Shown here one piece after another: positions 38,089 through 45,896 of a stretch of 64,000 nucleotides of DNA. Location of the stretch: the NCBI RefSeq assembly GCF_014201505.1, contig NZ_JACHEO010000008.1:62001-126000 (forward strand), in the 5' to 3' direction. Source of the DNA: Desulfoprunum benzoelyticum. GTDB lineage: Bacteria > Desulfobacterota > Desulfobulbia > Desulfobulbales > Desulfocapsaceae. Position 1 is the first letter of the stretch; each line of letters begins with the position of its first letter. A program made the position numbers and the translations under genes. The notes under the pieces were generated by a model, which did no database searches, had not been told where the DNA came from, and saw only the letters and a program-made list of their open reading frames with translations.

Positions 38089-39144
38089 TCACCACCGAAC
38101 GGGGAATCGCCCGGTCTGCCGACCGAAGCTCAGGCCGAGGCGAATCCGTTCCAGCACCTTGTCCTTTTCCTCCGGGAACTGATAGCCTTCATAGTCGTGG
38201 CTGAAGACCAGGTCGCCGTCGGGGGCCCGCCAGGAGTTGCCGACATGGTCGAAGCAGACCTTGGAGGTGACGTCCAGGGCCGATACCATCAGCTCGATTT
38301 CCCGCAGCTGGTCCTCCGGGGTCTGCAGCGTCAATGTCCCGGCCCGATACTGATCGTACATCGGCGTGCCGGGAAGCGGCCGGAAGGGTCGGGAGCGGAT
38401 ATAGTGGGGATTGATCGCATTGAGCGCCCGGGCGGTGTTGCGGGCATGCTGCTCCGACAGATCCCGGCCGCCCAGGCCCGGCATCCAGTATTCCGACACC
38501 TGGAAGCCTGCCGCTATCGCCTTCCGGCCCCCGAGGATGAGCCCCTCGGCATCCACCCCCTTCTTGACCTGCTTGAGCAGCTCGTCGTCGCCGCTCTCCA
38601 TGCCCAGATGCAGCCGGTCCAGTCCCGCCGCCCGAATGGCCTGCAGATCTTCCGGCGACCGCTGGGCCAGGGTCCGGGCCCGGGCATAGGTGGTGATCCT
38701 GGTGATCGAAGGCAGGGTCGATTTCAGATAGGTCAGGGCCTGGATGAGATCGCCGGGGGGCATGATCAGCGAGTTGCCGTCCTGGAGAAAGGCGGTTCTG
38801 CCGCCGGAAAGCAGCCATTCGATCAGCATGTGCGCCCCCTGATGGTCGATGAGTCCAGGGACACGGCCGAACAAGGCCCGGATGGCCTCGCCGGTGATCC
38901 GGCCGTTGTGGCCAAGGCGGATCGATTCGGCCACCAGATCACCTGCCAGGGCGGCCATGGCATCGATGTCGGCTTTGATCTCCTCGAGGCTGCGCAGCTG
39001 GAACTTTTCCGTCTTGTACATGGAGCAGAACGTACACTGGTTCCAGGGGCAGTTGCGGGTAAAACGGACGAGGAGGGAAGAACTGCCGCCTTCACTGGGG
39101 GGGCGGTAGATACCGGTTTCAAAATGATAATCGTTTGTCGTCAT
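38089..39144 (-). CDS. Radical SAM protein (Elp3/HemN-like domain)
   Basis: The 351-residue protein has the cluster motif CPWNQCTFC (C-x4-C-x2-C) near residue 32, RLGHNGRITGEA, ITTYARARTLAQ and LHLGMESGDDELLKQVKKG, the signature of the B12-independent Elp3/HemN-like radical SAM group. It ends with PFRPLPGTPMYDQY. The family is widespread in anaerobes and its reaction is not known. It is monocistronic. Confidence 0.88.
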   Translation of the reverse strand: MTTNDYHFETGIYRPPSEGGSSSLLVRFTRNCPWNQCTFCSMYKTEKFQLRSLEEIKADIDAMAALAGDLVAESIRLGHNGRITGEAIRALFGRVPGLIDHQGAHMLIEWLLSGGRTAFLQDGNSLIMPPGDLIQALTYLKSTLPSITRITTYARARTLAQRSPEDLQAIRAAGLDRLHLGMESGDDELLKQVKKGVDAEGLILGGRKAIAAGFQVSEYWMPGLGGRDLSEQHARNTARALNAINPHYIRSRPFRPLPGTPMYDQYRAGTLTLQTPEDQLREIELMVSALDVTSKVCFDHVGNSWRAPDGDLVFSHDYEGYQFPEEKDKVLERIRLGLSFGRQTGRFPVRW

Positions 39145-39331
39145 GGGTTCTCTCTTGGAATTACGGGAACGGATTGTTGCCGTCTTTCACTATACGAAGA
39201 AATCTAGATAAATAAAGGCCCGGCTGGCCTCCGGCGCCGGCAGGGGATCCAGCAGCGCCGCGGTTGATATTGAAAACTTCCAGGAAGTCGAGCACATAGT
39301 CAATCTCGCAACGGAACAACCTTCGCAAAAC

Positions 39332-39366
39332 GAGATTTCTCACTGCGCTTCGAAATGACAGAGGGG
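39332..39366 (+). repeat. Dispersed repeat right terminus R3 (single)
   Basis: One right-hand terminus of the island repeat (GAGATTTCTC...CGAAATGACAG) with one base change. It stands 94 bases upstream of the parD antitoxin start. Confidence 0.7.
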
Positions 39367-39397
39367 ATGTCCCTTTCTCCATACCTTTCCCAAAACA

Positions 39398-39426
39398 TTG
39401 GCAAAGATTGCCATAGATGCTATATT
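39398..39426 (+). promoter_or_regulatory. parDE promoter with overlapping operator palindrome
   Basis: TTGGCA (39398-39403) and TATATT (39421-39426) are separated by 17 bases, a good sigma-70 promoter. TGGCAA-AGA-TTGCCA (39399-39413) is a perfect palindrome across the -35 box and is a likely ParD operator. AGGAGG follows before the ATG at 39459. Confidence 0.75.
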
Positions 39427-39458
39427 TTCAGTAAAGACAATCAACGAGGAGGAACAGC

Positions 39459-39695
39459 ATGGCGACCCTGAACATTTCTATGCCCGATGAAATGCGAGCA
39501 TTTATCGAAGCTCGTGTCCGCATGGGAGAATATCAAAGTGCAAGTGATTATCTGCGTGACCTGATCAGACACGACCGGGAAGAAACGGAGCGGCTTTTGG
39601 TCGAAGGAATAGAAAGCGGGGCAACACGGCCACTTGATCTGGCCGACTTGAGGAAGAAGGCGCAATCCATCCTCAAACAAGAACAAGCGCGGTAA
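39459..39695 (+). CDS. parD: ParD-type antitoxin
   Basis: The 78-residue protein has the ParD ribbon-helix-helix core (LNISMPDEMRAFIEARV, YQSASDYLRDLIRHDRE) and a C-terminal toxin-binding tail. A strong AGGAGG and a 17-bp-spaced promoter precede it. The toxin gene follows after 102 bases, a wider gap than usual for parDE. The protein would neutralise ParE and repress its own promoter. Confidence 0.9.
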   Translation: MATLNISMPDEMRAFIEARVRMGEYQSASDYLRDLIRHDREETERLLVEGIESGATRPLDLADLRKKAQSILKQEQAR

Positions 39696-39797
39696 GCAGT
39701 CGTCAAACAATAACCGTTACCCAGAAATACCTATCCGACATACGTGGCCGCGCCAAGATGGTGAAAAATATAACAGCTAGTTCGTAACAGCCCCTGA

Positions 39798-40112
39798 ATG
39801 GCAGAAATTCATATAACGCCAGCGGCCGAGAATGATCTCATCACCATCTGGCTCTATATCGCACGGGATAATCCGGAGGCCGCCGACCGTGTTTATCAAG
39901 CGGTAGAGGACACTTTCGAATCACTCGCCTCCCTGCCGCACATAGGCCCGTCATATCAATCCAAACGGGCACAACTGAAAGGTGTACGCTTCTTTTCCGT
40001 CAGCAAGTTTCAAAGCTATGTGATCTATTATCGAGAATACCCCAAAGGCATAGAAATCATTCGCGTTCTGCATGCCCATATGAATAAGCAAAGACGATTG
40101 AAGCCGAAGTGA
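39798..40112 (+). CDS. parE: ParE/RelE-superfamily toxin
   Basis: The 104-residue protein matches ParE: ITPAAENDLITIWLYIARDN at the start, SLASLPHIGPSY, VRFFSVSKFQSYVIYY and IRVLHAH. ParE toxins poison DNA gyrase. It starts at ATG 39798 without an obvious Shine-Dalgarno, while the 102-base gap after parD holds no recognised element. Confidence 0.88.
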   Translation: MAEIHITPAAENDLITIWLYIARDNPEAADRVYQAVEDTFESLASLPHIGPSYQSKRAQLKGVRFFSVSKFQSYVIYYREYPKGIEIIRVLHAHMNKQRRLKPK

Positions 40113-40121
40113 AACAGGCAT

Positions 40122-40313
40122 GAGATCTCGACCTTCCCCGCTGTCATCGCGACCTACCCCGCTGTCATCTCGACCGCAGGGAGAGATCTTTGCAGGATCA
40201 GATCTCAGCGAAAAGACAAGATTTCTCGCTTCGCTTCGAAATGACAGCGGGGGGAGCATCCCGGCCTACGCCCTACCGGGAACAACGAGATTTCTCGCTT
40301 CGCTTCGAAATGA
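40122..40313 (+). repeat. Dispersed repeat cluster R4
   Basis: Tandem left-end units lead into a complete 86-bp element (40162-40247) with both terminal repeats. A second right terminus (about 40281-40313) follows behind a different spacer. It separates parDE from the WbuC remnant and the chaperone toxin-antitoxin operon. Confidence 0.85.
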
Positions 40314-40360
40314 CAGCTCCAACCCTCCCCACCAACCTCCGCAGATACTCCCCCGCCCCT

Positions 40361-40590
40361 TCACTCCCCTCCGCCGGGGTCGAAGACGATCACCTCGTCC
40401 ACTTTCCCCATCCCATCGAAAATAAATGCCGCCATCCGCCCGCGCACCCTGACAAACCTTTCCTGCTTCGGCGGCGTCAGCTGCCGATGCGGCCGGATGT
40501 ACGATCCCGGCTCCATGGCGTTCAGCAACCGCTGGCAGGGATCGTCGAGACTGGCATGGAGGTTGTAATCCTGACGCAACCCTACCCCCT
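40361..40590 (-). pseudogene. WbuC-family cupin fragment
   Basis: About 72 codons encode HASLDDPCQRLLNAMEPGSYIRPHRQ followed by RGRMAAFIFDGMG, the core of WbuC cupin metalloproteins found in O-antigen loci. The first 20 or so residues and the C-terminal third are missing, and the expected metal-site His after RPHR is Gln. It abuts the repeats on one side and the SecB-like gene on the other. It is almost certainly a decayed remnant. Confidence 0.75.
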
Positions 40591-41050
40591 ACTTTTCTTT
40601 AGCAATCTTCTTTTTCTCCTTGCGTTCCTTGGTTGGTTTTACCAATTCGTCGCCTTCGGCTGGAGACGGCAGGAAAGAAATTGTTGGCAGGAAAAATGGA
40701 GCCCAGGGACCACGAGAAGTAATTGTTATGAGAAATTCCCTGGCAGCGCTATACAGAATCGATGCCCCGGTAACTTTGAGCAATTGAACAGGATCATCAA
40801 TTTTATCGCTTACAGTGAATAAACCTACCACGATAAGGTGTATCGCGTATGGAGTCCTTTTCTTTTCATTCTCCGGCAGTGCTGTAATTTCCAGGTTGAC
40901 CTGGTAGAGGCCATTTTCAGGATTATGATCTACGCCAACCTTCGTTTCGAAATCGATCTGTTCGGCTGGATCCCCTGGGGTGAATTCCGGATCAGCAGAA
41001 ACCTGAACAAAAGGGAAAAAATATTCTTTTACTGTTAACGGCGGTTTCAT
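40589..41050 (-). CDS. SecB-like chaperone of a toxin-antitoxin-chaperone operon
   Basis: The 153-residue protein has a SecB-like body: FVQVSADPEFTPGDPAEQID, VNLEITALPENEKKR, AIHLIVVGLFTV, and near the end ILYSAAREFLITITSRGPW followed by FFLPTISF. A lysine-rich tail follows. It overlaps the antitoxin gene by four bases. The same order, toxin-antitoxin-SecB-like chaperone, defines TAC systems, in which the chaperone folds and protects the antitoxin. It is distinct from housekeeping SecB by its context. Confidence 0.85.
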   Translation of the reverse strand: MKPPLTVKEYFFPFVQVSADPEFTPGDPAEQIDFETKVGVDHNPENGLYQVNLEITALPENEKKRTPYAIHLIVVGLFTVSDKIDDPVQLLKVTGASILYSAAREFLITITSRGPWAPFFLPTISFLPSPAEGDELVKPTKERKEKKKIAKEK

Positions 41051-41457
41051 GATGCCAGTTGCTCCATCAATATCCCTTGGGAATTTTGAGAATAGCTCTT
41101 TTCGTAATCATCAGGCCGCCACCACTGAGGAACTACTTTCTTCTTTCCCTCTATTGCTCGATACCATCGAGGATTCTTCTCTTCTTCACTGGTAACGTGA
41201 ATTTTCACACGACCGCCGATCGCCTTGGACAGCTTTGTCATTGTGGCGATGGTAAAGTTGGCCTTTCCTTTGAAAACTTTTGTTATATAGGCTTGTGATG
41301 TACCGATTGCCTCGGCAAGATCCTTTTTCGAAATGCCCTTTCGCTTCATGAGCTGTTGGAGTTGAAGCGTAAATTCAAGAATGTTCTTTTCGACAAGGAA
41401 TAATTCATCATTTTCCAGGTCACACCAAAGTTCGGAAAAAGAAGTATATTCAGTCAT
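41047..41457 (-). CDS. higA: Xre-family antitoxin with C-terminal chaperone-addiction-like tail
   Basis: The 136-residue protein has a helix-turn-helix domain (KRKGISKKDLAEAIGTSQAY, about residues 37-58). A long C-terminal tail rich in aromatic and hydrophobic residues follows (WYRAIEGKKKVVPQWWRPDD), longer than a plain HigA. In characterised TAC systems such a tail (ChAD) makes the antitoxin dependent on its SecB-like chaperone. Overlaps of four bases on both sides fix its place in the operon. Confidence 0.85.
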   Translation of the reverse strand: MTEYTSFSELWCDLENDELFLVEKNILEFTLQLQQLMKRKGISKKDLAEAIGTSQAYITKVFKGKANFTIATMTKLSKAIGGRVKIHVTSEEEKNPRWYRAIEGKKKVVPQWWRPDDYEKSYSQNSQGILMEQLAS

Positions 41458-41885
41458 ATTTTTTCACCCTCCTCGTCAAAATATGCAATTTGCCCCGCTT
41501 CGTATGCTTTCGCGAAGTCCTTCTTTATTTTGATGATACGAGAAACTTCTTGTTTATTTGCCTTCTTGCCTTTCTTTATATGCTGGCAACTGCAAATTAT
41601 GATTTTGTTGTGAAATTGGGAATAAAACCAAAAAAGTCGGAGGTCGCCGGCGATGAACTCGTAAATGCTGTTGTTCTTGTTGACCTCGTGGGAAATCTCA
41701 TCAGAAAGTTGTGTCGGCCCATGAGGGGATTCGGCAACCTGACGAATGATTGCAAAAAGTCTTCTGATTGAGCCGCTATATTTCTTGTTCAGCTCATTGT
41801 GCCATGCAAGCAGCGGGGATTTTCCGTCATCGTTGCAGACCTCATAAACGGTCCACACTCCCTTTCTGACAGATCGTAAGTTCAT
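41454..41885 (-). CDS. higB: HigB/RelE-superfamily toxin of the TAC operon
   Basis: The 143-residue protein resembles HigB-type mRNA interferases: a core of VYEVCNDDGKSPLLAWHNEL, AESPHGPTQLSDEISHEV and FIAGDLRLFWFYSQFHNKII. A helical tail (ISRIIKIKKDFAKAYEAGQ-like) is typical of phage-derived Gp49 toxins. It is the first gene of the three-gene operon. The leader is very short. Confidence 0.85.
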   Translation of the reverse strand: MNLRSVRKGVWTVYEVCNDDGKSPLLAWHNELNKKYSGSIRRLFAIIRQVAESPHGPTQLSDEISHEVNKNNSIYEFIAGDLRLFWFYSQFHNKIIICSCQHIKKGKKANKQEVSRIIKIKKDFAKAYEAGQIAYFDEEGEKI

Positions 41886-41891
41886 TCCTGA

Positions 41892-41929
41892 TTAACCTAG
41901 AGGTTAAGTGAGAACTGAGGCAATGTCAA
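41892..41929 (-). promoter_or_regulatory. TAC operon promoter and operator
   Basis: On the minus strand TTGACA (41929-41924) and TAACCT (41906-41901) are 17 bases apart. TTAACCT-AG-AGGTTAA (41892-41907, plus strand) is a perfect 7+7 palindrome covering the -10 box, a good candidate antitoxin operator. The inferred transcript start is about nine bases before the toxin ATG. Confidence 0.7.
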
Positions 41930-42016
41930 GATAGATATTTTACAACAGTCGGCTTACATATTGGCCATTTCTCATGCAGCCATCATCCGCCCCCAAAAAT
42001 GGCACCCTTGGAATCA

Positions 42017-42192
42017 CGAGATTTCTCGCTTCATCACGAGATTTCTCGCTTCGCTTCGAAATGACAGAGGGGAAGGCATCTCAACCTTCCCCCCCACCTT
42101 TTCGCCTTTTCTTCCGCTGTCATCGCGACCTACCCCCGCTGTCACCGCGACCTGCCCCCGCTGTCATCTCGACCGCAGGGAGAGATCTCCTG
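42017..42192 (+). repeat. Dispersed repeat cluster R5
   Basis: Two right termini (the first truncated) are followed by tandem left-end units ending GCAGGGAGAGATCTC. It lies between the TAC operon and brnTA. Confidence 0.8.
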
Positions 42193-42269
42193 CAGTCACC
42201 TTAAAGTTCAAAAAATTAGCATCCGAATAAACAAGGGGCTTTAGCCATATATTTTACCATACAAAAATA

Positions 42270-42298
42270 TTGACAAACGTATCTTTCAAACTCACAAT
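42270..42298 (+). promoter_or_regulatory. brnTA promoter, apparently leaderless
   Basis: TTGACA (42270-42275) and CACAAT (42293-42298) are 17 bases apart, placing the start of transcription at or next to the ATG at 42305. ACGTAT occurs twice (42277-42282 and 42301-42306), possibly as BrnA binding sites. Confidence 0.55.
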
Positions 42299-42304
42299 GT
42301 ACGT

Positions 42305-42598
42305 ATGAAAAAACGATCCGACTTTGAATGGGACCAAGATAAGAATTTGATTAATCAAGAAAAGCATGGGGTCTCGTTCGCATTGGCTCAACTTGCATTT
42401 CTTGATCACAACCGTGTTATCCTGGAGGACCTCGAGCATAGTGAGAATGAAAAACGATTCTATTGCCTTGGTAAAGTCTCAGATGGTGTAATGACAGTAA
42501 GGTTCACATACAGGGATAACAAAATCAGAATTATCGGTGCCGGTTATTGGCGAAAGGGCAAGAAAATATATGAAAGAGAAAATAAAATGTTCGGATGA
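42305..42598 (+). CDS. brnT: BrnT ribonuclease toxin
   Basis: The 97-residue protein shows the BrnT pattern FEWDQDKNLINQEKHGVSFA at the N-terminus, FLDHNRVILEDLEH, RFYCLGKVSDGVMTVRFTYRD and IRIIGAGYWRKGKK. BrnT is a RelE-fold ribonuclease that blocks translation. There is no Shine-Dalgarno before the ATG, and the promoter suggests a leaderless transcript. It overlaps the antitoxin by 29 bases. Confidence 0.92.
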   Translation: MKKRSDFEWDQDKNLINQEKHGVSFALAQLAFLDHNRVILEDLEHSENEKRFYCLGKVSDGVMTVRFTYRDNKIRIIGAGYWRKGKKIYERENKMFG

Positions 42599-42797
42599 AC
42601 CAATGGGAAAGGTGCGGGTAATTCGTGATTTCTTACCTTCACCCGAAGAACTTGCGCTCAAGGACGAAACCGTTAAGGTCACTTTGTCCCTCAGCAAAAC
42701 AAGTGTCGATTTTTTTAAAAAGGAAGCGAAAAAATATAACACGCAATACCAGAAAATGATTCGCAGATTGCTTGACGAATATGCTGCTCAACAATAA
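42570..42797 (+). CDS. brnA: BrnA antitoxin
   Basis: The 75-residue protein matches BrnA/CopG antitoxins: DFLPSPEELALKDETVKVTL, then a ribbon-helix-helix with SVDFFKKEAKKYNTQYQKMI and RRLLDEYA. The ATG at 42570, inside brnT, gives the usual length. It would bind BrnT and repress the shared promoter. Confidence 0.9.
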   Translation: MKEKIKCSDEPMGKVRVIRDFLPSPEELALKDETVKVTLSLSKTSVDFFKKEAKKYNTQYQKMIRRLLDEYAAQQ

Positions 42798-42829
42798 TCA
42801 GGCGACCTGCCATCTCGGTCAGGCTCTCC

Positions 42830-42982
42830 GTTTTCATCTCGACCTGCCCCCGCTGTCATTTCGAAGCGAAGCGAGAAATCTTGTCTTTCCGCTGAGATCC
42901 GGCCCTGCGAAGATCTCTCCCTCTGGTCGAGATGACAGCGAGGGTGGTTCGAGATGACAGCGGAAGCGGTTCGAGATGACAG
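42830..42982 (-). repeat. Dispersed repeat cluster R6 (reverse orientation)
   Basis: A complete 86-bp element (42853-42938) lies in the opposite orientation to most others, flanked by extra terminal units. It separates brnTA from fic. Confidence 0.85.
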
Positions 42983-43045
42983 TGCTCATCTTTCCCGCCA
43001 GGGCCAACACCATACCCCTGAACAAAGCATCGAGGTACAATTCAA

Positions 43046-44209
43046 TCAGGTGCCATGATAAGCAACATCGAAAATTTCCTTTGCGTAGAAAATCTTCGGC
43101 CTTTGCTCCGACCTGGCAAGTGGTTGAAGGATTTGAAGAGAAATCAATCGTTCAATGTCGTTCTTCGCTGTTGGATAGGTGGTGTTCAATAATTCACGGA
43201 CATCCGGAATCGTGATAAAAGGGACATTGAAGAGTGATTCGACAATCGTGCCGAGCCGTGCGCTTCCACCGCTTGAGGCGATTATCTTTTGATATTTCCG
43301 TTGAATATCGACCAAAGAATCAAACCGGACAAGAGCTTCTCGTGCCTGCTGAACGGTCGCTCTCAGGCAAAATTCCAGATAACTTTTCCAATCTGCGTTA
43401 ACGCTGACATTGAACAAATTGTTCACATATTCATCTTTGTACCGGTCGAAATACTCACTCAGGTACAACCAGGGCATGACAAGGTTACAGCGCCTAAAAA
43501 TCATCAGCGAGAGAAGCAACCTGCCAACCCTGCCATTGCCATCCGAAAAAGGATGGATTGTTTCAAATTGGTAATGCACCATGAACGAATATAACAGGGG
43601 ATCTATGGTGACGTCGGAATTCATTTGTATTTCCAACTGTTGCAAGCACTCAACCGCGATACCGGCAGGGGGAGGAATAAATCTTCGATCAGAGCCGATA
43701 TGAACCTGGTTTATCCTGAAATTTCCCGGGTTCCTGTTCGCCCCTCGAACACCAGTCAACAACTCCTTGTGCATCTCCCGAATCAGACGAATGGACAGCG
43801 GCAGCCGTAACAGCAGATCCTGGCCAACTTGCAAAGCTCTGCTGTAGTTTCGAACCTCCATCCAGGAATTGACCTTGTCATGCTCGGAAGTCGGCTCCTT
43901 TGGTGATTTCTCAAAAAGTAACAGCTCTTCAGCCGTCGCATACGCCCCTTCGAGACTGGATGACTTCAGGGCCTCACGTTTCTGGAGAGGCGTGAGCAAG
44001 AGGTTGCTGGAATCACCGGGCATATGCCTGCCAACTCCATCCAGTCGGGCCAATTCTTCTTTGGCCAGAGAGAGCAGCGGCCACAATTGAACAGGCATAT
44101 CCCACTTGTCCGGCAAAGGGTCCGGAATAAATGCCCAGTCGTGCCCATCATCGATCCTTATCCTTTGCAGGGTACCTAAGGATTTGGAAGAAAAGAGAGA
44201 TTTGTCCAT
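43046..44209 (-). CDS. Fic-domain AMPylase-like protein (class II, self-inhibited)
   Basis: The 387-residue protein has the Fic catalytic motif HPFSDGNGRVGR near residue 215 with all key residues, so transfer of AMP or another phospho-group to a protein target is expected. An N-terminal inhibitory motif SSSLEG (residues 83-88, S/T-x3-E-G) marks it as class II, where the glutamate blocks ATP binding. A C-terminal winged-helix-like part follows (FITIPDVRELLNTTYPTA). Two palindromes precede the start. Unlike the neighbours it needs no separate antitoxin. Confidence 0.92.
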   Translation of the reverse strand: MDKSLFSSKSLGTLQRIRIDDGHDWAFIPDPLPDKWDMPVQLWPLLSLAKEELARLDGVGRHMPGDSSNLLLTPLQKREALKSSSLEGAYATAEELLLFEKSPKEPTSEHDKVNSWMEVRNYSRALQVGQDLLLRLPLSIRLIREMHKELLTGVRGANRNPGNFRINQVHIGSDRRFIPPPAGIAVECLQQLEIQMNSDVTIDPLLYSFMVHYQFETIHPFSDGNGRVGRLLLSLMIFRRCNLVMPWLYLSEYFDRYKDEYVNNLFNVSVNADWKSYLEFCLRATVQQAREALVRFDSLVDIQRKYQKIIASSGGSARLGTIVESLFNVPFITIPDVRELLNTTYPTAKNDIERLISLQILQPLARSEQRPKIFYAKEIFDVAYHGT

Positions 44210-44226
44210 AAAGCCTCGTCTGAAGA

Positions 44227-44286
44227 ATTAAAGCCTGCTTTAATCCACAGGATGTCAATTAAAATATATGCCATAAAATTTTAATT
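44227..44286 (-). promoter_or_regulatory. Two palindromes in the fic upstream region
   Basis: ATTAAAGC-CT-GCTTTAAT (44227-44244) and AATTAAAAT...ATTTTAATT (44257-44265 with 44278-44286) are perfect inverted repeats. A minus-strand TTGACA lies at 44258-44253. The first palindrome, 18 bases from the ATG, is a likely operator. The winged-helix end of Fic could bind it (inference). Confidence 0.6.
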
Positions 44287-44359
44287 GGCCATCATCGAGT
44301 TAAAATTTTGCACTATCGGTTTGCCCACCCATTTAGCAGCTTCACAGTCACTGGCACCA

Positions 44360-44594
44360 TGATTCGCCCGCCGCTGTCACCGCGACCTTCCCCCGCTGTC
44401 ATCTCGACCTGCCCCCGCTGTCATCTCGACCTTCCCCCGCTGTCATCTCGACCGCAGGGAGAGATCTCTACAGGATCAGATCACAGCGAAAACACAAGAT
44501 TTCTCGCTTCGCTTCGAAATGACAGCGGGGGAAGCATCCAGTCCATCGCCCTATCGGGAACTTCAAGATTTCTCGCTTCGCTTCGAAATGACAG
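44360..44594 (+). repeat. Dispersed repeat cluster R7
   Basis: Three to four tandem left-end units precede a complete 86-bp element (44440-44525). A second right terminus ends at 44594. It lies between fic and the PIN gene. Confidence 0.85.
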
Positions 44595-44759
44595 GATACG
44601 TCTTGAAACTCCCAGTATCTCGTATAGGTTTGCAATTTTAGGATAATTGATTATACATTTGCATAGAGCAACTCAAAATACAGACCCTGTGCCATGGTCG
44701 TAACCAATCGAAATTGTCATCAACGCCGCTCACGCTGAATAAGGGCAAAAGGTGTCCGG

Positions 44760-45204
44760 TTGAAACATATTTATTTGGATGTTTGCGCATTGTGTCGGCC
44801 ATATGGATGATCAATCCTATTCAAGAATTCACCTTGAGACGATAGCCGTGCGATTGATATTAAAAACGGTAGAGGCAGGACGTTATAGGCTGATAACCTC
44901 ACCCGTACATGAGATTGAAATTTCCAACATAGCAAATGATTCCGAAAGAATCGATTTGTTGTTGATGCTTGAGAAACTGGGTGTACGGATCGCAATCGAC
45001 AATGAAGCCGCCAGGGCCTGCGCTGAAAAACTGTTCCGGCAAGGCCTGGGGCCTGCCGATGCCGCGCATATAGCCTTTGCAGAAGCCGCACAAGCCGATT
45101 TTATAAGTTGTGATGATAAACTCATCAAAAAGTGCTCCAGAATGACGGTTGATGTCTGGACTGGCAACCCCGTTGCATTTTGTGACAAGGAGAATTTGCG
45201 ATGA
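44760..45204 (+). pseudogene. PIN-domain toxin gene with a one-base frameshift
   Basis: From TTG 44760 the frame reads KHIYLDVCALCRPY, the normal PIN N-terminus with the first catalytic Asp, then hits TGA at 44808-44810. Skipping one G at 44805/44806 gives DDQSYSRIHLETIAVRLIL and a full PIN domain of about 147 residues, including GLGPADAAHIAFAEA and ISCDDKLIKK. The downstream frame alone (ATG 44779) lacks the first Asp. So either the toxin is inactivated, or the site is programmed frameshifting or a sequence error. Its stop overlaps the partner gene as ATGA. Confidence 0.82.
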
Positions 45205-45407
45205 CTACGTTAAAAGATATCAAGGATAAAGAATTAATAGAAAAAGGCACAAAAATTTTATTCAAGGAACTTGGGTATGCAGATACCATCCGTTTTCTGA
45301 CCATACCGCGAGACATCAGGGAAGAAAGTGTGAAAAGACACAGAAAATGGCAGAAGGGTTTGGATAAAGAAACTTTTTTTAATGAAGTGTTCAGAAATCA
45401 GAATTGA
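45201..45407 (+). CDS. Small partner (putative antitoxin) of the PIN gene
   Basis: The 68-residue protein (TLKDIKDKELIEKGTKILFK, then ELGYADTIRFLTIPRD and a basic helical tail) overlaps the PIN gene by four bases. It resembles small conserved proteins that accompany PIN toxins, but I recognise no named domain. It is intact although the PIN gene is frameshifted. Confidence 0.7.
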   Translation: MTTLKDIKDKELIEKGTKILFKELGYADTIRFLTIPRDIREESVKRHRKWQKGLDKETFFNEVFRNQN

Positions 45408-45463
45408 CCCAAAGCCTTTTCTCGCTTACGGCCATTATCCTCCAGATCTTCTCGTCCCTTATT

Positions 45464-45628
45464 CTGTCATATCGACCTTCCCCGCTGTCATCGCGACCTT
45501 CCCCCGCTGTCATCGCGAACTACCCCCGCTGTCATCGCGACTTTCCCCGCTGTCATCGCGACCTTCCCCGCTGTCATCGCGACCTTCCCCGCTGTCATCT
45601 CGACCGCAGGGAGAGATCTCAAACAGGG
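45464..45628 (+). repeat. Dispersed repeat cluster R8
   Basis: Six or seven tandem units (CCCCGCTGTCATCGCGAC type) end in one left terminus (GCAGGGAGAGATCTC) with no right terminus. It runs up to an AlbA-type gene fragment. Confidence 0.8.
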
Positions 45629-45689
45629 CGATGCCACGGCAGGCCTGCCAGGGTTTTTCCGACGCTTTCCCGACGCTTTCCCGACACGC

Positions 45690-45896
45690 CAGGTCTCGCC
45701 TGCATCGGTATTCCGACTGGTCCACCCGCCAATTCCAGCTCTTCCACCGGTTTTCGGTGAACAGGCACCCGTCCCGGTCGTCGACGAAGTCGATCCGTGG
45801 CCACTCTGTTAAGGCGCGTTTGATTCCGGAGCCCAACCTTGACCACCCCATTCGTCCTGGCGATCGCGATCAGGTCATCGACGCGCCCGAGACGCT
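45690..45896 (-). pseudogene. C-terminal fragment of an AlbA/Schlafen-type ATP-binding protein
   Basis: One frame reads GSGIKRALTEWPRIDFVDDR and DGCLFT, and the next frame continues HRKPVEELELAGG, which are consecutive pieces of the C-terminus of AlbA_2-domain transcriptional regulator-like proteins. A frameshift lies near 45756-45762. Nothing of the N-terminal domain is present. It abuts repeats and the Xre gene, so it is a decayed remnant. Confidence 0.6.
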
